Assembly: GCF_039595935.1 (NCBI RefSeq)
Contig: NZ_JBCNKR010000006.1
Location: 310,001 to 374,000, forward strand
Direction of reading: 5' to 3'
Length of the DNA: 64,000 bases
DNA from: Flavobacterium sp.
GTDB taxonomy: Bacteria > Bacteroidota > Bacteroidia > Flavobacteriales > Flavobacteriaceae
Shown: piece by piece, positions 8,492 through 18,210 of the stretch
How the letters are laid out: the number at the start of each line of letters is the position of its first letter
How positions within the stretch are numbered: the stretch's first letter is position 1
Made by a program: the position numbers and the translations under genes
The notes under the pieces: model-generated
Database searches by the model: none
What the model was told of the DNA's origin: nothing
What the model saw: the letters and a program-made list of their open reading frames with translations, nothing else

Positions 8492-11400
8492 TTAATGAAA
8501 TGTAATTTTTCTTGTTGCTGTTTTTCCGTTGTCTAAAGTTACTTTTACAATCAAAATCTGATTGCCAGACTGAAGATTTGAAATCTGCAATTCGGTATTT
8601 TCTATCTTCTTATTATTATAAATTAATTTTCCTCCTATATCAAAGATGGAAACTTCTTTTATAAAATCGCTGTTTGAATTTACTTTTATGTTTTTGTTTT
8701 TTACAGAAACCAAAACATTGTTTTGCTGATTTTCAAAATCATCAACTCCTAATGTTGATGAATTATATTTCAACACAAAACGATCCAGAAAAGTTCCGGT
8801 TGAAGTAGTAAATTTATAATCACTCTCCTGTAGGTTGTGCGTAGTATTTGTCATTTTATCTTCTATATAAATAGGATGATTCAACAAATTACCATCAGCA
8901 TGATCAATAGCAATTGAGAACTCCCCTTCGATGCCGGACCTGTATCCTAAAGGAACTATATCAGCATCAGTAAAAGGCAGCGCACGCCCCTGAACGGTTA
9001 ATTTTCTTCCTTCATTAATACTGTAAAAATCCAAATAAATATTACCATTGATCGTAACTCCGTCATAATTATTATCCCAGGTATTAGTTGCTCCTTCAAT
9101 ATATCCAATTAATAATTGTTTAAAAGCTCCCTGTGTATTGGTCATATTTAGCCACACTCTGTGTTTTTCGACATTTGTTTTATTGGTTTCAGCTGCTTTA
9201 AAAAACTGACTGTTATTGCCCGAAACGCGCATCGAATTAGTAAAGACGGCTGTAGTGGTATTTCTGGCTTTTACAAAAAATGCCTGACCCGCTGCTATGT
9301 ATCCCAAAGGCGGTATTTGATTTCCTGGTGTTCCTGCGCCCTGACCTGTAAGGTTTCCAACGCTTGTACTTCCTGTTAAATTGTAAATCGCATAATCATC
9401 ACTGTTATAATTAAATTGGGCATCTCCCGGTACAGAACTGCTAGGTGCAGAGTTATGAGTCCAGAAATATAACGTACCATACAAACTAGCCGAATTATCA
9501 AAAATAAACTGATCTGCATATATGGCTGACGGATAAGGATTCCCTAACAAATGTGATTTCTCAGCTGCAAGTAAAGGAACCGTAATTGTTCCATTATTGG
9601 GAACTCCTTCTAAAAATGAATTATAAACAACAGGAGAATTTATATCATAATCCTGAGGCGCTCTAACAATGTAGCCATAACCTGGTTTCATTTCGAGAGT
9701 TCCATTATAGTTTATTATCCATCCGCTAATTGCACTATGACTGTAATATTTATCAGAAAGTGTATTGGGCGATAAATCGTGCAGAGTAAAAGGCGGCGTA
9801 CGAACAATTGGCGAAGACCAATACGTAAAATCATATCTCCTAACCGGCGTTGTATTTCGTTTGTATATGATATTTCCCGTATTTACAACATCATTAATCT
9901 GCAAAAGGCTGGCATTGTTTTCAAAAGTTAATAACCCTCCATTATTGCTTACCGAATTTGTGATGGTGAGTGTATGATTAGAATTTACTGTAACATTCGC
10001 TCCCGGATCTACGATACAAGAGCATCCGCTTAGATTTCCAGTTGTAGAATAATTTCCTGAGAAACGAACAGCATCGGTTGCAATTGGCGGACTTCCTGTT
10101 GACCAGCTGGTACCATTCCAAACATTTGTAACAGGTGCTTTTATTTCAAGATTAATCGTTGGCAAAGAAGGGCAGATGTTTATATCATGTATCGTAAAAG
10201 TATAATTACCGGGAGCTAAATTTGATATTGTATAAGTGGTTCCTGTAGACATATAGGTTTGAGCAACAGTTCCATTTTGCGTAATAGTCCAATTAGGAGA
10301 TGACAACAAACCAGTCAACTGCACGCTTCCGGTTGGTGTCACACAAGTTGGCTGCGTAATAACTGCCAATATTGGCGTTGAAGGTTTAGGTTCGACATCG
10401 ATTCTTGTTTCTATGGCAAATTCCTCCGGACAAATTCCGTTTTTGACAACGGCTCTGTAACTAGTGCTCGTGGTTAATACTCCCGGCTGATACGTGTTTG
10501 ATGTGTGAGCAAAAGGCTGCCAAACGTATGGAATAGCTTCTGCATATTCCCAGCGTACAATTGTTCCTGTATAATCGGTCAGCGTTAATAACGGACTTGG
10601 ATCTCCGGCACAAATATGAGTTCCGCCATGAACGGCACCACGCTCTGTTTTTATAACTGTCGTTGTATTGCTTGCACTTGTACTTGAGGCACATCCTGTT
10701 GAAGTATAACCCACCGTAACTGTTTTGTTCCCAATAGTGAGCCATTGTACAGTTACGGAATTACTTGCTGTCGAAGTTGCTCCTGCAGTGATAATGTAAT
10801 CTGTATTTAAAACTCCCGGAACATTCCAAACATAATTAGATTGCCCAGCTTGTGTTGTATAGATAACATCTGTATTCACACAAACTGAAGCAGCAGGCTG
10901 TGTTGTAAACGTTGGTACCGGAATTGGGTTAATTGTTGTAGTAGCAGAACCGCCTGTAAAACCAGTACTGCGAACACAACTATTCGCTCCCGTAACCGAA
11001 ACTAATGTATAAACTGTAGTCGTCGTGACTGGTGTGGTAAATGGAGCAAATGGTGTCCCGCTTACTATACCTGATGCTGTGCGATCGGCTCCTCCATTTT
11101 CTTTATAAACAATTGTATAAGGTCCTGTTCCTGCTGTTGCCGTAAAAGTCAATTGTCCAGCACCTGTGGCACAAAAAGGACCATTGGCTGTTAAACTTCC
11201 CTGCGGCAACGGATTTACGGTTATCGTTGCTGAACCGCCTGTAAAACCTGTACTTCTTGAACATGTATTAGCTCCAGTTACTGAAACTAATGTATAAGTA
11301 GTAGTTGTCGTAACAGGTGTAGTAAATGTATTAAACGAAGTTCCACTTACAACCCCAGTTGCTGTTTGATCTGCTCCTCCATTTTCTTTATAAACAATTG

Positions 11401-13741
11401 TATATGGTCCTGTTCCAGCTGTTGCGGTAAAAGTCAATTGTCCAGCACCTGTGGCACAAAAAGGACCATTAGCTGTTAAACTTCCCTGTGGTAAAGGATT
11501 TACGGTTATCATGGCTGAACCACCTGTAAAGCCAGTACTTCTTGAACATGTATTAGCTCCAGTTACTGAAACTAGAGTATAAGTAGTAGTTGTCGTAACA
11601 GGTGTAGTAAATGTATTAAACGGAGTTCCACTTATAACGCCTGATGCTGTTTGATCTGCTCCTCCATTTTCTTTATAAACCACAGTAAAAGGTCCTGTTC
11701 CTGCCGAAGCCGTAAAAGTTAACTGTCCAGCACCTGTTACACAAAAAGGACTATTTGCTGTTAAACTTCCCTGTGGTAAAGGATTTACGGTTATCGTAGC
11801 TAAACCGCCTGTAAAACCTGTATTTCTTGAACATGTATTAGCTCCAGTTACTGAAACTAAAGTATAAGTAGTAGTTGTCGTAACAGGTGTAGTAAATGTA
11901 TTAAACGGTGTTCCGCTTACGACTCCTGTCGCTGTTTGATCAGCCCCACCGTTTTCTTTATAAACTATTGTATATGGTCCTGTTCCGGCCGAAGCCGTAA
12001 AAGTCAACTGTCCTGAACCTGTTGCACAAAACGGACCATTGGCTGTTAAACTTCCCTGTGGTAATGGATTTACTGTTATCGTTGCAGAGCCTCCTGTAAA
12101 ACCTGTACTACGGCTGCAGGTATTTGCTCCAGTTACAGAAACTAAGGTATAAACGGTTGTAGCGGTTACTGGTGTGGTGAATGTATTAAATGGTGTTCCA
12201 CTTACAACTCCTGTTTGAGTACGATCAGCCCCACCGTTTTCCTTATAAACTATTGTATATGGTCCTGTTCCGGCTGTTGCTGTAAAAGTCAACTGTCCTG
12301 AACCTGTGGCACAAAACGGACCATTGGCTGTTAAACTTCCCTGTGGTAAAGGGTTAACCGTTACAGTTGTTGCAGCTGAATTTACAACAGAACAAGTTCC
12401 GCTTTGAATTACCGCTCTAAACTGAGTGGTTTGTGTTAAAGCCCCAGAAGTATAAGATGCTGTTGTATTTGCAATATCAGTAGACGTAGCAAAACTATCT
12501 GTTGAAGACTGCCACTTTAATATTGAACCTACATTACCAGTTAAAGATAATGCGGCGCTGGTAGCTCCCGCACATATTGTGGTTCCTCCGCTTACTGTTC
12601 CTCCAACTGTAGCTGGTGAAACTGTTACGCTTGCAGTATTATTAGTTGATATATTTGTAATACATACTGAGGATGTTAATCTTGTAATCGTAATTGTACT
12701 GGTTCCGGTTGTTGTTAAACCCGTAGCTGTAAAAGTACCAGTACCTCCCGTGATAACAGTCATTAAAGCAGTTAAATTCGTTTGTGTTGGGTTGGTTGTA
12801 CTATATGTTACGGTATAAGGACCTGTAGGTAAACCAGCCGCAGTTGATGTTAACAATACTGTCGAAGTACCTGAAGTTACGCAAACATTGGAAGCAGTAG
12901 TAGGGCTGGCTAAACTATAAGTCGGACAAGTAAAGATTACATTTACCTGACCATTAGCACCTGCACCACCATTTTGTACACTCGAAGCACTAATAGCTCC
13001 TCCTCCTCCTCCTCCTGCTATACTTCCCGGGTTACCTGGTAAAGTTGTTAATGCTACTGTAGGATGACCGGCACCACCGGCACCGGTACCCGGATTAGGA
13101 GTCGCTCCATTTCCTCCTGTTCCAGAACCAAGAAGCAGCCCTAGAGCAATACTTCCACCATTGGTTCCTGTACCTCCGGCTGTTACTGTAGATCCTTTTG
13201 AAACAGATGTTGATCCCCCTGCACCTCCAGTTCCTCCATTTCCACCGCCTCCTGCACCACCTTCTGCAAGAATGGTAGATTCGAAACCTGTAATGGTAGA
13301 ATTACCACCTGCATTTCCATTTCCCGGGGCAGCTGCCCCTCCGGTTCCCACTACAACATTTAAAGTGTTCCCTGCTATTACCGGAATATCTGCACGGGTA
13401 GCGTAAGCACCTCCGCCTCCGCCTCCGCCGCTTCTTCCGTTTATTGCAGTTGGAGAAGCGCCTCCTCCTGAACCGCCTCCGCCCCATGCCTGTACGGTGA
13501 CTTTATCAATACCTGCAGGAACAACCATAGAACCACTTGCTGTAAATGGTGGATGCTGAGCCCAGATTGAAATACTAAAAAATAAAAATAGAATAGAAAG
13601 TTTTACTTTAGAAAACGAAAACTGAGAAGTACTATTCGATAAAGAAAAACAAAAGATTGAAAATTGTGGGTTAATAAACCAGGCAGGTAGTTTTTTTTCC
13701 ATCGTATTATTTTTTAAATTAGGAGAAATGCTCAAATTCAA
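8492..13741 (-). CDS. Giant T9SS-exported protein: glycine-rich head, Ig-like repeats, shared C-terminal module
   Basis: Predicted surface or secreted protein of 1749 residues. Order: an unusually long signal region ending SILFLFFSISIWAQ (about residue 62); a glycine-rich domain (about 63-270) opening with VTVQAWGGGGSGGG; Ig-like domains (275-460); five near-identical 95-residue units (463-937); one PKD-like unit (938-1025); another Ig-like domain; a TQPTC-type domain (1112-1195); then the island's shared module (about 1204-1749). The tail ends with GGKLIYNNKKIENTELQISN and a basic terminus, lacking the YPNP motif of type A T9SS tails. ATG 13702 (M14) is an alternative start. No enzymatic motif is seen; adhesion or matrix formation is an inference. 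Confidence 0.88.
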   Translation of the reverse strand: MNLSISPNLKNNTMEKKLPAWFINPQFSIFCFSLSNSTSQFSFSKVKLSILFLFFSISIWAQHPPFTASGSMVVPAGIDKVTVQAWGGGGSGGGASPTAINGRSGGGGGGGAYATRADIPVIAGNTLNVVVGTGGAAAPGNGNAGGNSTITGFESTILAEGGAGGGGNGGTGGAGGSTSVSKGSTVTAGGTGTNGGSIALGLLLGSGTGGNGATPNPGTGAGGAGHPTVALTTLPGNPGSIAGGGGGGAISASSVQNGGAGANGQVNVIFTCPTYSLASPTTASNVCVTSGTSTVLLTSTAAGLPTGPYTVTYSTTNPTQTNLTALMTVITGGTGTFTATGLTTTGTSTITITRLTSSVCITNISTNNTASVTVSPATVGGTVSGGTTICAGATSAALSLTGNVGSILKWQSSTDSFATSTDIANTTASYTSGALTQTTQFRAVIQSGTCSVVNSAATTVTVNPLPQGSLTANGPFCATGSGQLTFTATAGTGPYTIVYKENGGADRTQTGVVSGTPFNTFTTPVTATTVYTLVSVTGANTCSRSTGFTGGSATITVNPLPQGSLTANGPFCATGSGQLTFTASAGTGPYTIVYKENGGADQTATGVVSGTPFNTFTTPVTTTTTYTLVSVTGANTCSRNTGFTGGLATITVNPLPQGSLTANSPFCVTGAGQLTFTASAGTGPFTVVYKENGGADQTASGVISGTPFNTFTTPVTTTTTYTLVSVTGANTCSRSTGFTGGSAMITVNPLPQGSLTANGPFCATGAGQLTFTATAGTGPYTIVYKENGGADQTATGVVSGTSFNTFTTPVTTTTTYTLVSVTGANTCSRSTGFTGGSATITVNPLPQGSLTANGPFCATGAGQLTFTATAGTGPYTIVYKENGGADRTASGIVSGTPFAPFTTPVTTTTVYTLVSVTGANSCVRSTGFTGGSATTTINPIPVPTFTTQPAASVCVNTDVIYTTQAGQSNYVWNVPGVLNTDYIITAGATSTASNSVTVQWLTIGNKTVTVGYTSTGCASSTSASNTTTVIKTERGAVHGGTHICAGDPSPLLTLTDYTGTIVRWEYAEAIPYVWQPFAHTSNTYQPGVLTTSTSYRAVVKNGICPEEFAIETRIDVEPKPSTPILAVITQPTCVTPTGSVQLTGLLSSPNWTITQNGTVAQTYMSTGTTYTISNLAPGNYTFTIHDINICPSLPTINLEIKAPVTNVWNGTSWSTGSPPIATDAVRFSGNYSTTGNLSGCSCIVDPGANVTVNSNHTLTITNSVSNNGGLLTFENNASLLQINDVVNTGNIIYKRNTTPVRRYDFTYWSSPIVRTPPFTLHDLSPNTLSDKYYSHSAISGWIINYNGTLEMKPGYGYIVRAPQDYDINSPVVYNSFLEGVPNNGTITVPLLAAEKSHLLGNPYPSAIYADQFIFDNSASLYGTLYFWTHNSAPSSSVPGDAQFNYNSDDYAIYNLTGSTSVGNLTGQGAGTPGNQIPPLGYIAAGQAFFVKARNTTTAVFTNSMRVSGNNSQFFKAAETNKTNVEKHRVWLNMTNTQGAFKQLLIGYIEGATNTWDNNYDGVTINGNIYLDFYSINEGRKLTVQGRALPFTDADIVPLGYRSGIEGEFSIAIDHADGNLLNHPIYIEDKMTNTTHNLQESDYKFTTSTGTFLDRFVLKYNSSTLGVDDFENQQNNVLVSVKNKNIKVNSNSDFIKEVSIFDIGGKLIYNNKKIENTELQISNLQSGNQILIVKVTLDNGKTATRKITFH
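10931..12355 (-). repeat. Five tandem 285-bp repeats inside the giant gene
   Basis: Units at 12071-12355, 11786-12070, 11501-11785, 11216-11500 and 10931-11215 are in frame and begin NPLPQGSLTANGPFC. They differ at only a few residues each, so they are probably recent expansions and could change copy number by recombination. Confidence 0.92.
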
Positions 13742-14199
13742 ATAAATATTGATTAAGAAAATTTCTAAATACCTTAAAAAATAAATTCTGATTTTGAAAA
13801 ATGGTTTTGAAAATCAAAACCAAAATAATACTGGCAATACTTTTTGTGGTATTTAAAATAGCAATCAATATTTCTGGCTTATAAAAAAATAAATGTATTC
13901 TGGCTTTCAAACAAGGATATAAAAAATGTGTGTTTTGACGGGTTTTATTGTCTTTAGTCGACAACCATTACAACAAGGTACGATTTTATTTACAATGTTA
14001 TTTTAAAAGGATAGTTAAAACTTAAAACTTTAACACTTTTTATCTGACAACAGTTCAAAAATTGCTTTTAGGTTAAATTGTTAAATACCAGTAAAATAAA
14101 GCCATAAGAAAGAAAATTACATGAAATTAATATCCTTAAGCGAAAAAATTATTTTACGGCTCTGTAAACGGATTTCAGTGTTTTTTAAGTAATTTGATA
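13742..14199. other. 458-base AT-rich intergenic region
   Basis: Lies between two giant genes read in the same direction. I found no convincing TAnnTTTG box, terminator hairpin, RNA gene or credible ORF. An 81-codon frame at 13719-13964 looks like chance. Confidence 0.5.
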
Positions 14200-17100
14200 T
14201 CAAAAAATTACTTTTTTCACTATCGAACGACCGTCTTTTAAGTTTGTTTTGATAAGTAAAACGTTATCAGCTGATTTTAAATTTGATATTTCAAACTGAG
14301 TATCATCTAGTTTGTTTTTTTCGTAAATCATCTCGCCATTTATATTGTAAATCATTATACTATTCAAAACAGTACTTTCTGATTTTATTGTAATAATTTT
14401 GTTTTTTACAGAAATCCAAACTTCGTCTTTAGTTTCATTAAAATGATCTGTATTGAGTTTTTTGTTTTCAAAACGAAGAACAAATCTGTCTGTAAATGTT
14501 CCTATCTCACTATTAAATGTGTAATCTTTTGAGGTAAGATCGGATATATTATTTGTTAGTTTATCTTCTAAATAAATAGTTTGATTTTTCAAATCTCCAT
14601 CGGCATGATCTATTGCAATAATGAAGCTTTCTGCTATTACGGTTTTATACCCTAAAATAATTTCATCGTTTTCTTCAAATGGTAATGCTCTACCCTGAAT
14701 GACTAATTTTTTGCTATCGCAAATGCTATAAAAATCAACATAACTGTTTCCGTTAAAAGATTCAGCATCATAATTTATATCAAAATTGTTGGTTGCTTTT
14801 GGAAGGTATCCTACTAAAATCTGCTTAAATGCTCCTTTTTCATTTTTAAGATTCAACCATAAACGATGCTTTTCTGTCTCGGTTTTGTTTTCATTTGTTT
14901 CTAGTGCTGCCGGTTTAAAGAAAGTATTGCTTTTTTCAGGTATTCTCATACTACAACTAAATTCAATCTTTCCGGTTTGATTACTTTTTACAAAAAATGC
15001 CTGACCAGAGCCTATTTTTCCATCCGGAACTGTTTCGTTTATTCCGTTTGATACCGCTTTTGTACCAACACCGCCCACTAAATTATAAACGGCATAATCA
15101 TCTGATGTATATTCTCTATTGGCAATGGGCGTATTGTGTGTCCAGAAATAGAGTGCTCCTTTGGTTTTGAATTCATTTTTATTAAGAAAAAGATCTGCAT
15201 TAATTGCCGATGGATACGGATTTCCTATTAATTGAAATTTATTGGCTTCTTCAAAATTAATTTCCACTTTACCATTATTCGGAATTCCTGTAAAAACAGC
15301 TTCGTATACAGAACGATCAGTATTAGAGAATTCCTGAGGTGCTCTTACAGCATATCCTTTTCCCTGAATCATATTGGTTTGAGGATCTTCTATTATCCAA
15401 CCATTATAAATAGAATTGTATGAAAGATATTTATCCGATAATGTGTTTGGTGAAAGGTTAAATAAAGTTTGATTTTGTACAGGAGAAGACCAATAGGTAT
15501 AATCGAATTTTAAAACCGGTTTTGTTTTCCTTTTTACCTGAATACCTCCTGTGTTTACAATATCATCATCGTATTGATATAAACTTGCCGAGTCTTCTAA
15601 AATTAAAGTCCCCAAACCTGTATATGAAAATTCAATTCCTAAAGTGTTTCCGCTTAAAAGCGTTACTTTTTTTCCTTCATCAATTGTGCAGCTGCAAACA
15701 TTCGAGGAAATTAAATTTGGAAAACTTTCTTTAAAAAAGGTTTCTTTTCCTCCGGAAGGATAGCCGTTTGACCACGAAATTCCATTCCATGTAGTCGATT
15801 CCAAGCAGAGTTTTAAACGGCAGATTCTGTGTTTAGAAATTCCTGAAACGGAATTAAAATTTCCGCCTATCAAAAGTTTATGATCTGCTGTAATACTTAA
15901 TGCGAAAAGTTTATTATTGAGACCTGCATCAAAAGAAGGATCATAATCTCCTGTTTTTAATAACCTGATTAATCTTAAAGATGTTTTGTTTTTGTAAGTT
16001 CCTGAAAAAGATCCTCCCACTAAAAGGCGATCATCGGGCTGAACTAAAATAGAACGAACTTCTCCTTTATTAAACCCAATTCCAGAGTCAAAACCAGTAT
16101 CTAAACTTCCATCTGAATTTAATCGAAGTATTCTCTTTTGTGAGACTTTATTATAGGTTAGAAAAGAGCCTCCTACAATTATTTTTCCGTCTGACTGTAA
16201 GGCTAGTGAGTAGACATTTTTATCGAATCCTTCTCTGATATTAAAACTTGTATCGATACTTCCGTCAGTATTTAAACGAACTAAATGCAGAAAATCACGT
16301 CCGTTAAAAGTTGTAAATCGCCCTCCTACTAAAATTTTTCCATCGGGCTGAATCAGCATTTCTTCTATGGCAGCTTCAGTTCCTGTACCCGGATTAAAAC
16401 TAAAATCTCTTGATCCGTCTGGCATAAGCCTCACAATTCTTATTACAGAAGAGTCATTATTAAAGCGGGTAAAGCTTCCTGCAATTATAATTTTACCATC
16501 AGATTGTAATGCCATCGAATTAATTTGACCGTTAAATCCTGAACCTGCATTAAAGGTATTGTCTATCGATCCGTCTGGAAAAATTCGAACAATACGATTA
16601 TACAATTGTTCATTATAAGAAGTAAAGTTCCCGCCTAAAATCATTTTGCCGTCTGATTGCAGAACTGCTGTTTTGATTATGTTATTTGCTGATTTTCCTC
16701 CTGAATTAAATTCATTATCAAAAGAACCATCTTCTAAAAGTCTGGCAATTCTAAAAGCCGGGTTATCATTAAATTTTGTAAAACTGCCAAATACCATTGC
16801 CTTTTTGTTCTGTAAAGCAATGATTTTAAAAACCGAATTATCAAAGCCAATTCCGGATGCCAAATAGCCTGTATCTGCTTCTCCTTCAAAATTAACCTTT
16901 GCCAGTCTTCCCTGATTTTGGCCATCAAAAACCGAAAATGTTCCTCCTATAAACCATGATCCTTCTGCATCATTAGCAAGAGCCCAAACGGTCGCTGCCG
17001 GGCCTGCATCTAAATCAAAATTAGTTTTAGGAGTTCCGTCTGGATTTAAAAAAATGAGTCTGGGGGCATCTGATCCTTCATATTTTCCTGTAAAAGATCC

Positions 17101-18051
17101 GCCTATCATTATATTTCCTGAACTATCTGTTTTGATTACCTGAACCACGTTATTACTAAAGCCTGACCCAAGAAAACTGAGATCTCGTGTACCGTCAGGA
17201 TTTAAACGCACAATTCTATTCGCCGTAATTTCATTATAAGATGTAAAACTTCCGCCTAAAAGTATCTTACCATCCGTTTGTATTTCTATGGCATTTACAT
17301 TATTATCGAAACCGGTTCCTGTATCAAAACTTGAATCTACACTTCCATCAGCGTTTAAACGGATGATTCTTTTTGAAGGAATGTTGTTGAATGATTCAAA
17401 ATTTCCGGTAAGCAGGATTTTATCATCAGGTAAAACCTTAACATTTGTAATACTGACTGAAGCTCCTGTTCCAATTAAAAAAGAAGAATCTAAAGAGCCG
17501 TTTGGCAAAAGGCGGGCAATTCTGTTTATGGTTGTATTGTTGTATTTAGTAATAGTTCCGACAATAATAATTTTACCGTCAGATTGTAAAGCAATGTCAT
17601 GGATTATCCCTGTTTGAGCTCCTATCGAAGTGTTGAAAGTAAGATCTTGTGTACCGTCATGATTTAAGCGAATGAGTCGGCCTGCGTTAGTTCCGTTGTA
17701 ACTGGAAAAGTTTCCTCCCACTAATATTTTTCCATCTGGCTGCACATTAGAAGAGTAAACGTTACCTACAAAACCTGTTCCTGTATTAAAACTTTCGTCT
17801 ATTGTTCCGTCGGGCAGCAAACGGGTTAAGTGGGAGCAGGGAATTCCGTTTAAGCTTGTATAATCACCTCCTACGATGAGATTATTATCGGGTTGTAAAA
17901 GCAGGGTTCGTACAATACTGTTAAACCCATCGCCTTTTTGTCCATCATCGATAGTATTGAATGTGATATCTACTTTTCCCTGCTGGGCAAATAGCGCCTG
18001 ATTATAAAAAGAAACCAGAAAAGTTAATGTGTAGAGTAATTTTTTTATCAA
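14200..18051 (-). CDS. T9SS-exported protein with 14 delta-60 repeats and shared C-terminal module
   Basis: Predicted secreted protein of 1283 residues. The signal peptide (MIKKLLYTLTFLVSF to LFAQ) is followed by 14 copies of a roughly 54-residue repeat (about residues 30-745), each with a core like ILVGGNFSSYNG then RLIRLNHDGTQDLTFN. This is the delta-60/DUF5122 type, expected to form beta-propeller blades. The shared module follows from about residue 750 (opening TWNGISWSNGYPSG), ending in the same YPNP-less T9SS tail (LNSIMIYNINGEMIYEKN). It is the most diverged copy of the module after its right-hand neighbour at 8492-13741. No terminator or promoter was identified. Ligand or adhesive function is unknown. 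Confidence 0.9.
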   Translation of the reverse strand: MIKKLLYTLTFLVSFYNQALFAQQGKVDITFNTIDDGQKGDGFNSIVRTLLLQPDNNLIVGGDYTSLNGIPCSHLTRLLPDGTIDESFNTGTGFVGNVYSSNVQPDGKILVGGNFSSYNGTNAGRLIRLNHDGTQDLTFNTSIGAQTGIIHDIALQSDGKIIIVGTITKYNNTTINRIARLLPNGSLDSSFLIGTGASVSITNVKVLPDDKILLTGNFESFNNIPSKRIIRLNADGSVDSSFDTGTGFDNNVNAIEIQTDGKILLGGSFTSYNEITANRIVRLNPDGTRDLSFLGSGFSNNVVQVIKTDSSGNIMIGGSFTGKYEGSDAPRLIFLNPDGTPKTNFDLDAGPAATVWALANDAEGSWFIGGTFSVFDGQNQGRLAKVNFEGEADTGYLASGIGFDNSVFKIIALQNKKAMVFGSFTKFNDNPAFRIARLLEDGSFDNEFNSGGKSANNIIKTAVLQSDGKMILGGNFTSYNEQLYNRIVRIFPDGSIDNTFNAGSGFNGQINSMALQSDGKIIIAGSFTRFNNDSSVIRIVRLMPDGSRDFSFNPGTGTEAAIEEMLIQPDGKILVGGRFTTFNGRDFLHLVRLNTDGSIDTSFNIREGFDKNVYSLALQSDGKIIVGGSFLTYNKVSQKRILRLNSDGSLDTGFDSGIGFNKGEVRSILVQPDDRLLVGGSFSGTYKNKTSLRLIRLLKTGDYDPSFDAGLNNKLFALSITADHKLLIGGNFNSVSGISKHRICRLKLCLESTTWNGISWSNGYPSGGKETFFKESFPNLISSNVCSCTIDEGKKVTLLSGNTLGIEFSYTGLGTLILEDSASLYQYDDDIVNTGGIQVKRKTKPVLKFDYTYWSSPVQNQTLFNLSPNTLSDKYLSYNSIYNGWIIEDPQTNMIQGKGYAVRAPQEFSNTDRSVYEAVFTGIPNNGKVEINFEEANKFQLIGNPYPSAINADLFLNKNEFKTKGALYFWTHNTPIANREYTSDDYAVYNLVGGVGTKAVSNGINETVPDGKIGSGQAFFVKSNQTGKIEFSCSMRIPEKSNTFFKPAALETNENKTETEKHRLWLNLKNEKGAFKQILVGYLPKATNNFDINYDAESFNGNSYVDFYSICDSKKLVIQGRALPFEENDEIILGYKTVIAESFIIAIDHADGDLKNQTIYLEDKLTNNISDLTSKDYTFNSEIGTFTDRFVLRFENKKLNTDHFNETKDEVWISVKNKIITIKSESTVLNSIMIYNINGEMIYEKNKLDDTQFEISNLKSADNVLLIKTNLKDGRSIVKKVIF
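15817..17964 (-). repeat. Fourteen delta-60 (DUF5122-like) repeats
   Basis: About 14 degenerate units of roughly 162 bp, counted by the pattern GGxF then RxxRLxxDGxxDxxF. Fourteen units would suit two seven-bladed propellers, which is an inference. Confidence 0.8.
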
Positions 18052-18153
18052 AGTTGAAAAAATGTCTGTTAAGTATTTTGTAAGAATTAACCGAAATTAA
18101 AAAGCCTGATTAGAAATCACAATACCCACTTTTGGTGATTTTTGATTCAATAA

Positions 18154-18189
18154 AAAAATCCATTTGCCTTTACAGACAAATGGATTTTT
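18154..18189 (-). terminator. Terminator after the DUF11-type giant gene
   Basis: Perfect 13-bp inverted repeat (18154-18166 with 18177-18189); read on the minus strand it is followed by a T-run, 22 bases beyond the stop codon. Confidence 0.8.
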
Positions 18190-18210
18190 ATGTTTTTATG
18201 AAATCATTTT

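Noticed and set aside
10461..10745. 94-codon minus-strand frame inside the giant gene
   Set aside because: Alternative frame of a repeat-rich coding region; composition is not protein-like.
13161..13406. Proline-rich frame on the plus strand
   Set aside because: Mirror image of the glycine-rich domain of the 8492-13741 protein; no start context or homology.
13719..13964. 81-codon frame upstream of the first giant gene
   Set aside because: AT-rich chance frame overlapping the true start, with no domain or regulatory support.
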